Below, in pieces: positions 12,151 through 58,900 of a DNA stretch of 64,000 nt. Made by a program: the position numbers and the translations under genes. The notes beneath the pieces were generated by a model. The model was not told the DNA's origin. It saw nothing but the letters and a program-made list of their open reading frames with translations, and ran no database searches. Origin of the DNA: Urophycis tenuis (Eukaryota > Chordata > Actinopteri > Gadiformes > Phycidae); the NCBI GenBank assembly GCA_036785325.1, contig JAXIVH010000029.1, positions 2,224,985-2,288,984 of the forward strand, given 5' to 3'. Numbering within the stretch: position 1 is the first letter of the stretch; each line of letters opens with the position of its first letter.

Positions 12151-12359
12151 ACATTCTTGAAAAAGTAAATTCTAAATGGGAGCCCACTCTTATCTACAGT
12201 AGAAATTGTATCCTTAATCAATCATTCTGCGATCTGACCAATTCAGATTTCACAAAACACACACACCCTACAGAGAGATGAGAATGATCAGACATACAAT
12301 CAAGATATTACTCACATCGACGCACGCACGTACACAAACTTTACACGCTCAAATGCGCC

Positions 12360-12480
<121 letters not shown>

Positions 12481-13210
12481 TCAACATTGGGAATGAGAAG
12501 TGCCGGTAAGTCCAATGCAACTGTAATGCTGACTATGCGCCCAGAACACTTTTGATGTATACAATCCAAACTGCTAAGCCACAACCACTCGCTTTTTCAA
12601 CGGAAACCGAGAATAGCAGTGAAAAACTCCCAATACCGAGTGTGTCACATTGGTGTGTTTAAAATTGGCGAGCTCTTTGAAAATACCAACATTTTATTTA
12701 GCGATTTCATTCAGCGCATACTTTATTTGCCTAGAACAATAGTCATCGTCACGAATGCGCATTAAAAAAAAGAGCGAGAGACGACAAGGAGATTTGTTTT
12801 TTTTTTAACAGGAAGCGGACACTTCAGTACAACAGTTGTAGGCGGGTGTATGATGGACGACGTCGACGTGAAGATTGGCGCAATAAAAAGAGGCGTCCTC
12901 CTGGTTTCAAACTCAGGGCGCACATTCGTCTTCGGCTTTTTCCGTAACGATTGGCGGCTTTGAGCTGAGGTGATCGAGCGACAACAGTGAGCACAGCAGA
13001 GACAGTCACGCACAATGTACATATCCATGGCACTTAAGAATGGCGCTTGTGATTTTTGACGTTGCTTATACTATACTATATATTAAAATAAAGAAAACAC
13101 GAAACAAAAATGAAAAAGATAATCTACGAAAGCCTTCGTTGAGGTGGCCAACCCTGCTGCTGGATGTGACAGTTGCTCGTGATGTTAAAATTCTGACATC
13201 AACTGGCTGA

Positions 13211-13216
13211 TTTATT
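13211..13216 (-). promoter_or_regulatory. scn1la: Candidate polyadenylation signal for scn1la
   Basis: AATAAA on the minus strand about 475 bases past the stop codon. Other AATAAA hexamers lie further downstream (for example near 12721), and sodium channel 3' UTRs are often long, so the true site is open. Confidence 0.3.
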
Positions 13217-13689
13217 CCCTTGGCGATGTGATTACAATGCAAAGTATGGCCACACTCTCACAATGGCACAACAATGATTGGAAAATATTCAGACTCATAA
13301 AATAACAAAATAATAACTGCAATAGGCCAAGCCCACCCCACCCCTGAAAAAACAGTGAAGGTGAAAAAGGTGAAAAAAGACACTGAATTTCTAGAATAGT
13401 AGCAGCAGCACTAGCTATGGACAACTCAACAGTGGTACACTCAGGTGTCTGAAATATTAACATCAAACAGGATGAAAATAATTGGTAGTGTTTTGCAGAC
13501 AAAGCCCAACCCAGCACCCCTGCTATCACCATCACAGTCCCACTCTCTCCCCCTCTGTCTAAGGGTCTTTCCAAGCATCATGAACAAATTCACCCCATCC
13601 ATAATGTTATTCTAATCACCCCCCCCCCCCCCCATCAGATTAACTTTCTATTGCCTTCTGCCAAGCAAGCCCTCCTTGTTCTACTTCTC

Positions 13690-44141
<30,452 letters not shown>

Positions 44142-45742
44142 CTCGTCATCCTCCTTCTCTGAGGGGGGGCTGGTGCAGGGGAAGGGTGAGGGTATTGGGA
44201 AGGGTGGAGTTCGGCGTGGGAGGCGTGGGGGTGGGAGATACCGAGATCGTTTGGGGCGGGCCGGGGCCTCAGTGGGGAGTGGGGAGCTGTGGCTGGCAGG
44301 GGGGGGGAGGATGATGATGGAGCAGAGGGAGGGAGGGTCAAAGGTAGGTCAAATGTGAAAGGAAGAGAAAGACAGGTCAGTCAAATCACCATTCAAATCA
44401 CCATCACTGACAAAGTGGGACGTGTCCACCACACAGGGGAAATGTCCAAAAGCAATAATTTCACATCTGAAGTTCAGACATCTTGGTTTGAACTCACCAT
44501 CACCCCTAGCTGTTTAGTTTAGTTTGTATTTTTCCTAAAGTGCATAACATTGTAGCTGTGTCTATGGTGATCGGTCACATAGCCAGGAAGGAAATTAGAC
44601 CCTGCCAATCGGCCCAAAAAATTATTTAAATTTTGTGGAACATGACTTAATGTGTGCTAAATGCACACAATGACAACCCTTAATAAGATAATTACATAAG
44701 TTACCATAAGTTAATAACATAATTATGCAACAGAAATTCACAAGTACATTTTGAATTTCTGTTTCAGGGCTAAAATCCCAAAACAATGGTACATCAGCCA
44801 TCACCTGCATCATGTACCATGCTGTTCTCCTGGTTTGATTTGTGCAGTCACATTATTAACCGCCAATTTGAGACAGGGTCAGGCTGTTCACAAACATGAT
44901 GACCGGGAACTGTTGAAGTTGGAGTTGTTTTGCTTGAGTCAATTTGCCGGCAGCACATAGCACTAACAGCACAACACACTAACACTGCCAAGAACAATCT
45001 CAAAACCCAGTGTACAAAAACTAACCATGCCATTTCAGAGACAAAATAATCTTCCTCCCTAAAACATCCTATATCCTACTTAAGTTGTACTCAAATTATT
45101 TTTGCCATCACAAGAACACCGGAGAAGGAGGACAGCGACAACAACGCACAAAACTGAAGTATTGAAATATGAAAATGAGTACTAGTAAAATTAGTACTAG
45201 TACTACTTTCTATTCTAATTCAGTAACTTTCAGTAGCTGTCTGCCAAATGGCATTCATTATTCATATCTTTTGGGAGGGGATAACTGAAATTAATAGCCT
45301 AATAGCTGTGTCTCTGAGCCCAACCCCGACGAGAGAGCTGGGCGCTGGGCATGCTCACGCCAAGCAAGCTGCCTGCTCCTGAACGGGCCTCACAATGTTT
45401 ACTGAGGAGGGAGAAGCATTTGAAGGCACACAACAAGGACAGAAAGTCGATCTCTTCTTTTTTTTTCTTTTTTTTTACAAAAACAATGCTTACAGGACCA
45501 TAAAGGTTTACATTATGCAATGGCATTGCTAGGAAAGGGGTGAGGCCAGACAAGGGCTCGTACTAGACTAAAGTGAACAGAACTTTACCGGGACTTTACA
45601 AGATATAAAGTTACACAATGCAAAGTAGAGTCCATCACAGAGAACACCAGGTAGAGAATACACAAATAAAAACACAGAACTAAGATCAATGGCCAGAAAC
45701 TGGGGGGCTCCAATAACACAGTGGCCACACAATGTTTCCACT

Positions 45743-45852
45743 ATAGGACATTTGACATCTGCAGGACATTTGACCTTTAGGACATTTCATCTGCAGGACA
45801 TTTGACCTATAGGACATTTCATCTGCAGGACATTTGACCTATAGGACATTTG
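45743..45852. repeat. AGGACATTT tandem repeat
   Basis: Alternating units AGGACATTTGACCTAT and AGGACATTTCATCTGC, about seven copies of the half-unit, in the 5' flank of scn1la. Confidence 0.85.
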
Positions 45853-46007
45853 AAAGACAGGGTGGTTCTACAGGGTGACGTTTCAGCGACAGGATGTTTA
45901 AACTGCATTAAATGACACAATGTTTTAACAACACAATGATTCAACTCCAAGATTTAAACTACATTATATCTAAATCACTTCAATGTAATTAACTTATGGA
46001 CACATGC

Positions 46008-46170
46008 ACGCACACACACGCACACACACACACATGCATGCACGCACACATACACACACACACACATGCATGCACGCACACATGCACACACACAAACACA
46101 TGCACGCACACACACACACACAAATGCACACACGCAAGCACACACACACAAATACATAAAAACACGTATG

Positions 46171-46201
<31 letters not shown>

Positions 46202-46355
46202 GCACGCACGCACACACACACACAAACGCATGAAGGCACGCACCAACACACGTACGCACACATGCGCACACACAGACACACACACATACAAACAGACGCA
46301 GGCACGCGCGAACGCAGGCACGCACGAACGCACGCACGCACGCACACACACACAC
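46008..46355. repeat. Degenerate (CA)n / CACG tract
   Basis: Imperfect CA repeat with many G, T and A substitutions (CACGCACG, CATGCACG). Long His/Thr or Cys/Val frames here are artefacts of the repeat. Confidence 0.95.
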
Positions 46356-47154
46356 AGGCCATTCGATAAACTACTCCACTCTACTCTAGTCTGCAGTAAC
46401 CTAGTGCACATTAGCGGTAGGCCACAATTAACATCAATTCACATCTCACATAACCTCACAAGCCCTGAGAGATGGGCCGGCCCTCAGCACCATCAACACC
46501 AACCTCTCTCACCCTCGCTCCCTGTCTGTATTTATCTCTCTTCCAAAGGCCTGCCGTGTTCCCTGAAGGCACACAAACAAGATCACCAATCCCCCCCAAA
46601 AACAAAAAGCAGTCCCCGGAGGCCCATTATTAACGCTCTCTCTCCTCTACATTCACTCATTCTATTGCTCTCTCGCTCTCCACTGTTGTTGCTGCTCCTA
46701 CGGGCGCGCTTTGTCCCCGGCCACCCTATTGCCATTTCCCCCCAGTGACGAGAAGCTAAAAGCTAAGCTGATGTAGCACCAGCTAGTCTGGTTGGTCTCT
46801 CCTTTGTTTAATGCAAGCTGGATGGGACAAGTCTCATTCTGCCATTGTGACCTTTGGACCTAATGGGTGATGTTATCCATACCCAGCAACATCACTGCAC
46901 GACTGGCGGACTACATCATTGACGCTCTTGTGATGTGATGGGCTCTGAAGTGTGCGTGGCTGGCAACGGGACCGGTGAAAATCAGTTTTGGTCGAAATGA
47001 TGGACCCGGAAGACAACATTCTTTAAGAAAGACACTTTCTTTTTTTCCTTTCTGTTTTTCTTGTCGTTTACTGCTGTTACTTTATCCAAGGTTAACTTTT
47101 TTGATCAGAGACACCTGTCGCCTTCAATATAAAACTGGCCTATGCCATCACAAC

Positions 47155-47525
47155 TTACTTCCATCCATCCATCCATCCATTATCGTAACCGCTTATCCTC
47201 TACGAGGGTCGCGGGGGGGCTGGAGCCAATCCCAGCTGCAATGGGCGAGAGGCGGGGTACACCCTGGACAGGTCGCCAGCCTATCACAGGGCTAACATAT
47301 ATAGACAAACAACCATTCACACTCACATACACACCTATGGTCAATTTAGAGACACCAATTAACCTAATCCCCAACCTGCATGTTTTTGTTCTGTGGGAGG
47401 AAGCCGGAGTACCCGGAGAGAACCCACGCAAGCACGGGGAGAACATGCAAACTCCACACAGAAAGGTCCCAGGTGGATTCGAACCCAGAACCCTCTTGCT
47501 GTGAGACCACCGTGCCACCTTCAAC
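47155..47525. repeat. Widespread teleost interspersed repeat
   Basis: Opens with CCATCCATCCATCCATTATC, then AACCGCTTATCCTCTACGAG and GGCGGGGTACACCCTGGACA, and ends near GAACCCAGAACCCTCTTGCT. It is a very common dispersed sequence of fish genomes. Frames across it are not genes. Confidence 0.8.
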
Positions 47526-47662
47526 TTACTTCCCACATTGTATTTTATTTACTTTTTTATGTTCAGGAGATCAAGGTCATTATACTGGAGGACTGGGACA
47601 TGGATTATGATCGATCAAGGACATCAAGAATAAAATAATAATGATAAAATAAGCCAGCTATT

Positions 47663-48480
47663 AGGCCCTGTTTACACGAAGGGAAGAGGCAGATATGTGT
47701 CAGGTCATGGAAACTAGGGACACAAGTCGTCCCTGGGGCATTTTAAGTTATTCACAGATTCTGAAACTGTAGTTTCTAAGCTTTCCAATGATGTGTACTG
47801 AGAAATGGACATGGAAATCTGATAATATTTGGAGAAGTTGTGGCCATTTGAAAGTAGGCACATCAGAAAAGCTAAAACTGAGAAAAAGCCTCCTAAAGAT
47901 TTGCAGTTGTCACCTCCCTCTATTGGCACACCCGATTGTAAACACAAAATGTATACTTTTAAAGAAACCAATACTGTTATCTGAAACATTGAGAGGCTTC
48001 TGTGTGATCTCCACTAACTAAGATTCTGCAAAAAAACGAAAATCACTTATTTTGAAAAGAATCACTTAATCACTTGTTAATTTGCGCAAATGTTGTGCTG
48101 GCGACTTGTGTCTTTGGATTCCACGACCCGACACATATTTCCCTGTTTCCCCGGTTTGGCATCTAATTTACGTGAAAACCCAGTTTTTCTCACAGAAAAC
48201 GATTCTTTCTAAAAACTCTGGCTAAAGTGTTCTGAAAACGCTGGTTATGTGTTGCTGTGCCAAGTGGGAGAAGCAGGGTTTTTGGATCTCAAACATCACA
48301 TTATGCGCCAGAAAATGGTTAACATCATGTGAGTGCCCAATGTTTACAGTTTATTTGGCTATTCATGCGGGTTAATGTATTTGACAACTTTTTGGAAAAC
48401 GCTGTTGTGCGCACGATGTTATTATTGAAAACGGAGGGGAAGTAAATATTGGTTTCTCTAAATACCTGACTATGTGTCGG
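47663..48480. mobile_element. Interspersed repeat, copy B, interrupted by a MITE
   Basis: Shares blocks with 31983-32372 on both sides of a 438-base insertion (47697-48134): AGGCCCTGTTTACACGAAGG before it and TATTTCCCTGTTTCC onward after it. The right terminus is incomplete. Confidence 0.75.
47697..48134. mobile_element. MITE with about 32-bp terminal inverted repeats and ATAT target duplication
   Basis: The left end GTGTCAGGTCATGGAAACTA and the reverse complement of the right end GTGTCGGGTCGTGGAATCCA both continue into a GACACAAGTCG block. ATAT flanks both sides (47693-47696, 48135-48138) and is single in the paralogous empty site at about 32010. 438 bases, noncoding. Confidence 0.82.
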
Positions 48481-48969
48481 GTATTTATCTAATTTGATAG
48501 ACACTGTACTAGAAACAGCTTTTTTGTATTTGGCTGACAAGGCTGACAATACTGACACTAGAACTACTAAAAAAGGTCTTAATATACTGCATATATACAC
48601 GACACACACTGGACACAACTTTAAAATAGTTGTTCAATGATAAATAGGCAGAATAATAAATAGTTGAGCATCACTAAAACACTAATAAACAGTTCAATAG
48701 ATGTTATGATCACAAACTTTTGTCACTATTATCATTCAAAGTAGCACAATCAAGACATACAATACCTGCCGGGCAACGCTGAGCTTTTTATCACAGTCCC
48801 CATTTAAACAATCAATTATCAATAACTGAATCAATCCATCTCTATAATCTAAACACACACACAGGCATCTGCTGTTATTTCCCATCATTCAGCCTCCGGA
48901 CAGTGTTTTGACGTGCCGTGACCACATGTCTCGCATTATATTTAGGGTATGAATGTGTGTTTGTGTGTA

Positions 48970-49258
<289 letters not shown>

Positions 49259-49395
49259 GTTGTTAGGGTGGGTCAACAGAAGCGTGCGAGATGGCTGCCA
49301 CGCTCTTTTGAAAGGGGACGTTAATCCCTGAGTCCCGGTTCCTCCCAGCTGATGAACGCCAGCACGTCACCGAAGCGCTCCGAACAGAGAAAGCG

Positions 49396-49408
49396 CCGTG
49401 GTGCTGAA
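49396..49408 (-). promoter_or_regulatory. RE1/NRSF (REST) left half-site
   Basis: The minus strand reads TTCAGCACCACGG, identical to the first 13 bases of the classical RE1 of neuronal sodium channel genes. The adjoining right half (expected ACAGCGCC) is not conserved. It lies about 5.3 kb upstream of the scn1la start codon. Confidence 0.35.
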
Positions 49409-50093
49409 AGACCAGAGCGTTGCAAAACCGGTTCTGTGGGATCAAAACCGTCCCCTAAAGACAAGAACAGAATACCGACAGGCAATCTGCCCATAACACC
49501 GTAAGACAAGCATTTATTGAGTCGTTCATTTAGGGAGCACGTTCGCCGGGCTGGGTGACAAAAGATGGAAAAACTTAATTTCAACGCAACTGTCCCCGAG
49601 TCGCGGCACCAGCTCGACTCGGAGCGGAAACGGAAAGCCCTCGAGTGGCATCGGGGAAACGATACCCATTACGACGTGACGAGGACGTCGCGGTGGGGAG
49701 GCACGAATACCTTAATGGTCGCTGATTTCAAATGGAGCCGTGCAGAGGGCAGCAGGCGGTCGCCATGTTGATGTCTCCGCGTATTCCCAGCATCTCCACC
49801 ACCATCGCCTCCTCCTCCTCCACCACCACCACCACAACCAACACCCTTCCGAGTTCGCCGATCCACAACATCAGTTGTGCAATGATAGAGACACCGGCTT
49901 GGGTTTTCTGCCGGGAAGTCGTTGCGATCTCTAGTTACAATCGAAAGTAGCCGACTGAAGGCACTGGAGGTGATGACCGCGTCAGCAGCCGCTCCCAGTC
50001 ATTCCTTAATCCACTGAGGGACCCTAATTAATCTGACTGTCTGGGAGTGACCTAGTCCCAGATGTGTCTGTATGTGTGAGAGTGAGTGAGCGA

Positions 50094-50164
<71 letters not shown>
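50094..50164. repeat. (TG)n microsatellite
   Basis: About 33 TG units. Confidence 0.96.
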
Positions 50165-53866
<3,702 letters not shown>

Positions 53867-54022
53867 TGTAATGCACTGACTCACATTGAGTCAGTGATGT
53901 CATCGCAGAGTGGGAGGAGGCAGACGGAGGGCACGGATAAACAGGGATTAGTGGGAACGGACACTAGCTCTCCATCTCTCCGCCCCAACCACTTTAGTAG
54001 CCCCATTGACTTTCAACTGAAA

Positions 54023-54045
54023 ATGGAAAGCGTAGGCTCATACAG
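54023..54045 (+). other. cobll1: Possible cobll1 first coding exon or leader exon
   Basis: ATG-initiated MESVGSY followed by CAG|GTAAGC, a strong donor. Its end phase (2) does not fit the 55840 exon (needs 1), and the alternative acceptor at 55823 gives an immediate stop. Either another exon intervenes or this is leader sequence. Confidence 0.25.
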
Positions 54046-55839
54046 GTAAGCATCAAACGCTAACATTTGTTATTGACCCTGCTTTAGTTAGTGTTCAACG
54101 GCTATACAACAGCCACAAAGGAAGAGACATCCGTGAACTCAATGAATACTAATCCTTCTTACTCGAGGAACTCTAATCTTGTCTCGAGTCCTGAGTTAAG
54201 ACAGTCCGTGGTCAGCATGGTTGAAGACAGTGTGGCTCTTATGTAGACTACTTGAAAACTGCCAATGGAGGGTAAAAGTTTGCCAGTCAGGTGTTTATGT
54301 CAAGTGTATTGTGACTTTGGATGCAACATGACACATCACTTTATTAGTCAATTAAATAACAAATAGCTTCCACAGCCTAAACATTAAAAAAGTGCAGCAA
54401 GAGTTTTCAACCTATTTAAAGTATTTTCAACCTATTTCAAATTGGAGGCGCATGTTATTTCCCCGGGTGTGTGTTCTCAGTGGCATGCGTGAAGCCAGTC
54501 TGTACCTGCACCTTGGCTGTAGGGCGTTAGTCTGTGAACGCACGATTTAATTCAAACAGCTGACTGTGAAAACACGCTCTAGTGAAGCCCACGTTAGGAT
54601 ACACCAGGGGGCTGTCAAATATGGAGTTGCAATAAGTGATTTGATGTGAATTCTGGTATCTCACAATTTGGGATGGTGCACATTATGAAATACACACGTT
54701 CTATTTATTCATGTTCGTAATGTACTTGAAAGCCTCAAAGCGTCGTAACATACAAAATGTATTTACTTAAATTTATTTGAGTTCCAAGTTGCCTCAGGGA
54801 ATCGGGGCTAATTGACAGTACACGTTTGGCACTGCAATCAGTCCGACTGGTTCCCACAGATCTAGTTAATGCCTTAAGGGAAGCCACAAACAAGGGGCAC
54901 GTTTCTGTTTTCTCGTAATCTTTAAATGCCAAGGGGAGTCAATGGCACTTCATAGTAAACCATGAATTATTCCAAAGTGAGAAATTCCATGTAGGCCAAG
55001 GGATTGCACATAACGACAATGTGGCAAAGACCGCCTCCATTTTTGAAGCACAAGCACATGTTTATGCTATGTAAGGAGATATATTGTGTCTGCTCAGCTG
55101 TTGGATGTGTCCTGTACTCTGTGTGATGGGAACATGTGTCTTTCTCAGGGTTGCCTTTACTGTGAGAAGTGTGAACCTTCGTAAACATAGGTCAGAGGTG
55201 AAAGGAAGCAAGGTGTCGTGATGACCATTTTAGGCTCAGGAGGTGCCTGACCATCTAGATGGCCATTTGGGATTCAGCATTTAAACTGTGCATCAGGACA
55301 AGGCTGGCAGAGTGCTCTCAGGCGCCGCACAGGCTCTCTCAAGATTCAGACCCTTTTGACACTGTTCTCCTTTGTAATAAACCCTTTTAATATACAAGTG
55401 GGACTTGTCAGCGGTGGTTTCTCCTTTTCCTCAACACATCAAGATATTACAATTTTGGCATCACGAACACATTCATTTGTCATTATTCAGTTAGTTTACT
55501 GTGGAATTACTTGCCACAGCGTTTCTCATGCGAGACACGGCAAAGAAAGATTTAGCCTTAGTTATGGTATATTTATGTGGATTTAGGACATTAGTCTCTT
55601 CAGTGCAGCAAAACAAATCCCAAGGTGCACTTGATCAAGCCCTGTAATGGCTGTGCTCAACAAGCACAAGACTTCACCAACATGGCATCGTTCAAACATT
55701 TTTTCGAGGTCAGGACAGGCATTTCACATTGACTTGCACACTTTCCAGTACAGTCAGAGAAGCTATTTCAGACATGTTTAGCCTTCTGGTAAACGATAAA
55801 CCCCGTTACGGCCTTGTCACAGGTAACCTGCCCCAACAG

Positions 55840-55954
55840 CAGACCGTGACCTGGATGTCGTTATGGAGGACCTGGGGGATCCCATGGAAAGGTACCACAG
55901 TCTGTCCGTGGTCCTGCCCTCGGGGCTGGAGAAGACCGCCACGGTGCACGGCAG
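55840..55954 (+). CDS. cobll1: cobll1 first recognised coding exon
   Basis: 115 bases, acceptor CCCCAACAG, donor GTAGGC, ends in phase 2. Reads DRDLDVVMEDLGDPMERYHS then LSVVLPSGLEKTATVHG. VMED to VVLP aligns without gaps to human COBLL1 before the KPMMDLL motif. The in-frame ATG at 55863 could also serve as a start. Confidence 0.88.
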
Positions 55955-58900
55955 GTAGGCGGGACGAGGAACGTTAGTTGCTTGTGTGGCCGCGTCGAAG
56001 GCAACTCACTGACGTCTACGGTGTTCAACGAGTGTCGAGATCCCAGTACTGCAGTGTGTCTATTAGGTCCGGCTATCTGGCGGAGGGGACCAGACCTTAA
56101 TTGTCCGTGATTGGCGTTCCGGATCTTTCTCAGTAAGCCACATCATATGGCTCACTGGGAAGTTATTATTGTTAGTCAGTCCTACCGATACACAGTAGTT
56201 GAAGTGGTGTTGGTCTGATATAGTTCTAAATCGGGTTTTGTGTAAAGCAACTGCCTACTGAGCCACTAACTACTGCTATATAATCTATATAAATACAACA
56301 CAATGTCTCCTCATGGCCTCTGATAGTTCACCTAAGAGCCAGCACATAGTGCAGAATCGTTCATGAAAAATTAATAACTAATTTGTAGACAATTATTATT
56401 ATACACAATCGCTTGGTCAAGTAGGTCAATGTTTTTCTCAAATCATTTCTAAATTCATCAATATCCCAAAACGACCTATGAAATACTATGTCACAATATT
56501 GTCATAATGCTGTCCTCATTTCAACATGGCCTGTATTATATACTGTACACCTTATCATACAGACAAAGAACCGTTCTTAATCTGACTTGCTACTGCTATA
56601 GGGTAACGACATGAGCGTGTTGCTTTAACCAGAGGACAACATGAATGTTGCTCTGTTGCTACTGCTGGGTGATGACATGAGTCATTTGTTCACAGTAAGC
56701 CCGTGATGGACCTTCTGGTGATGCTGTGTGCGAGGTACCACCTCAACCCATCAGACCACACCGTGGAGGTCCTGTCACACAACAAGAACCACGTCAGCTT
56801 CAAACCCAACTATCCCATTGGCTCGCTGGAGGCAGAAACCATTGTCCTGAAAGCTAAAGTTGCCGAGGACAAGGCCAGGAGGCCTTACACACCGGAGGTC
56901 CACAAAACATGTTTTTTACCCTAAAATACATTGTAATAATGAAGACTATGTCAAAAATATAAAACAAATAAAATAGACATTTATGAAATGCATATTTACC
57001 GGTACACTCATTTAACAATTTGACTTTAAATGTAACATTCCTGAGTAACTTTCATGAGTAAATAAGTGTTCATGTTTATATTACAATTTTAGCGAGTTTT
57101 CCACACACAAGTTTTCCAAATGTCTTTGAAATGTAGTTCTATATGTACACTTTACCCACACAATATCAAGTCTAATGTAATTCTACCTCCTCGCAGGTGA
57201 CTGTACGTCTTCTGGTAAACTACAGGAAATCCCATAAGACCGTAGTGCGTGTGAATCCCAGGGTGCCGCTACAGGACCTAGTGTTGGTCATCAGCGAGAA
57301 ATGTGAGTTTCAACTGGAGTCGACCGTTCTGCTGAGAGATGCCCTCGCCCAGGAGCCTTTGGACCTTACCAAGTCCTTAAATGACCTGGGCATCAGGGAA
57401 CTGTTTGCCAAAGACACGGCCGGTAAGCTGCTCCAACACTTTAAAGGTACCCACTAGTATGGGGCTCGTACAGCACAACATCACCTCACAATGACCGCCT
57501 CCATTTTGAAAGCATTGGAGTGAAGTTTCTCCTCAACTTCTCAACTAATATTATTTTTCTTTTCATAGATGTTGCTGTAAAAATATATAACATGCCTTTT
57601 TTAGTTGGGGGGGGGGGGGGGGGCTGGGGGGGACAATGCAGTTGATGCAACACCTGCAACATCTTGGCAATATTTCCACATGCACGTACAGTACGACACA
57701 CACACCTGAATACTAATCAAGTTGTCCTGCTCTGACACAGCAGCAGCAGAAATGTCCACCGAGGTCTTCCATACAACAGAAGATTCTCCATCAGGTACCA
57801 CGCAACATAAGTGGCCTAAATATGTCTGAGGACAGGCTAGATAACTGTTTGTGCTGTGGAGTGGGGATGAATGGGAGACCTTTTTGAAGCAATGTGGATG
57901 TGAGCCTGAGTGAATGAACTTTTAAAGGCTGTTGGATAAACATTTTGTCATTTTTGCCATATTTGACAAAGGTCCCATTGAAGGCCAACAGCGTTCCAGA
58001 AACGAGAAGAAACGGCGGGTAAACAACGGATTCCTCAGTTTGTTCCGGAGAAAAAAAGACAAGGTGGGTTATGGAGTCGGGACTTTGAGGTTCGATGCTA
58101 GTTTTTTTCTTTTGATGCCTTTTAAACCCTGATGGTAAAGGGGGCACTTAGACGCTTTTGTCCAAAGCGACCTACAAACAGTACATTTGTGGGGTTTGGC
58201 ATGTGGACAGTTGGAGGAGGAGGGGGATCGAGGGGATCGAACCACCGACCCTACGGTTAGTGGACGACCCGCTCTGTCCACTGACTCTATACACTGAGCT
58301 ACTGCCGGCCATCATGGTCCATCACAACTGCAGTCACCTCCAAGTCAACGCAACTATCTTTTACTTTGTCGCTGCTAATGAAGCAAACAAAGCCTGTTGC
58401 TACTGATGTGGGCAGAGAAGAGTGCTAATACTTCTCCCGACACACCGTGTATGCCAGCGTCTCTCCAACATGGCGGAATCTGAATCGTACGCTGGTGTCA
58501 TCGGCAGGAACATCACTGTGTGCTTTCCCTGCTCTGTAGGACGGCCAGGCCTACGCGCCTGCCCCTCAGGATCTCAAGACGCTCCCCGCCTCCAGCGGGA
58601 GCTCCTTAGCACTGTGCTCCGCTAGCACGTCCAAGGCCGGCATGACCAAGAAGAGGCCTGCCCCTCAGCCGCCCTTGACCACGTCCCGGAGTGTGCCCGA
58701 CAACCTCAGCGGCCACCACGTCAGAGGACCTCAGGTAAACGGGCTGGACGGTCTGGTACATCATTGACCACCACTGTATGTTCCCCGTAGGGTCAAACTA
58801 AACATGTCGAAGTGTCCTTGAGCATGACACTGAACCCCAACTTGCTCCCCGGGCACTGAACCTAGCACCCCACTGCTCCTATATACCATAGGATGGGTTA

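Noticed and set aside
45975..46411. Cys/Val and His/Thr-rich frames over CA tracts (also at 12278, 36708, 48875, 53685, 60394)
   Set aside because: Products of dinucleotide repeats, not genes.
47142..47536. 120-codon frames on both strands
   Set aside because: They lie within a very common teleost interspersed repeat.
49321..49584. 87-codon minus-strand frame in the scn1la 5' flank
   Set aside because: No recognisable domain, no splice evidence, and it overlaps GC-rich DNA where chance frames are common.
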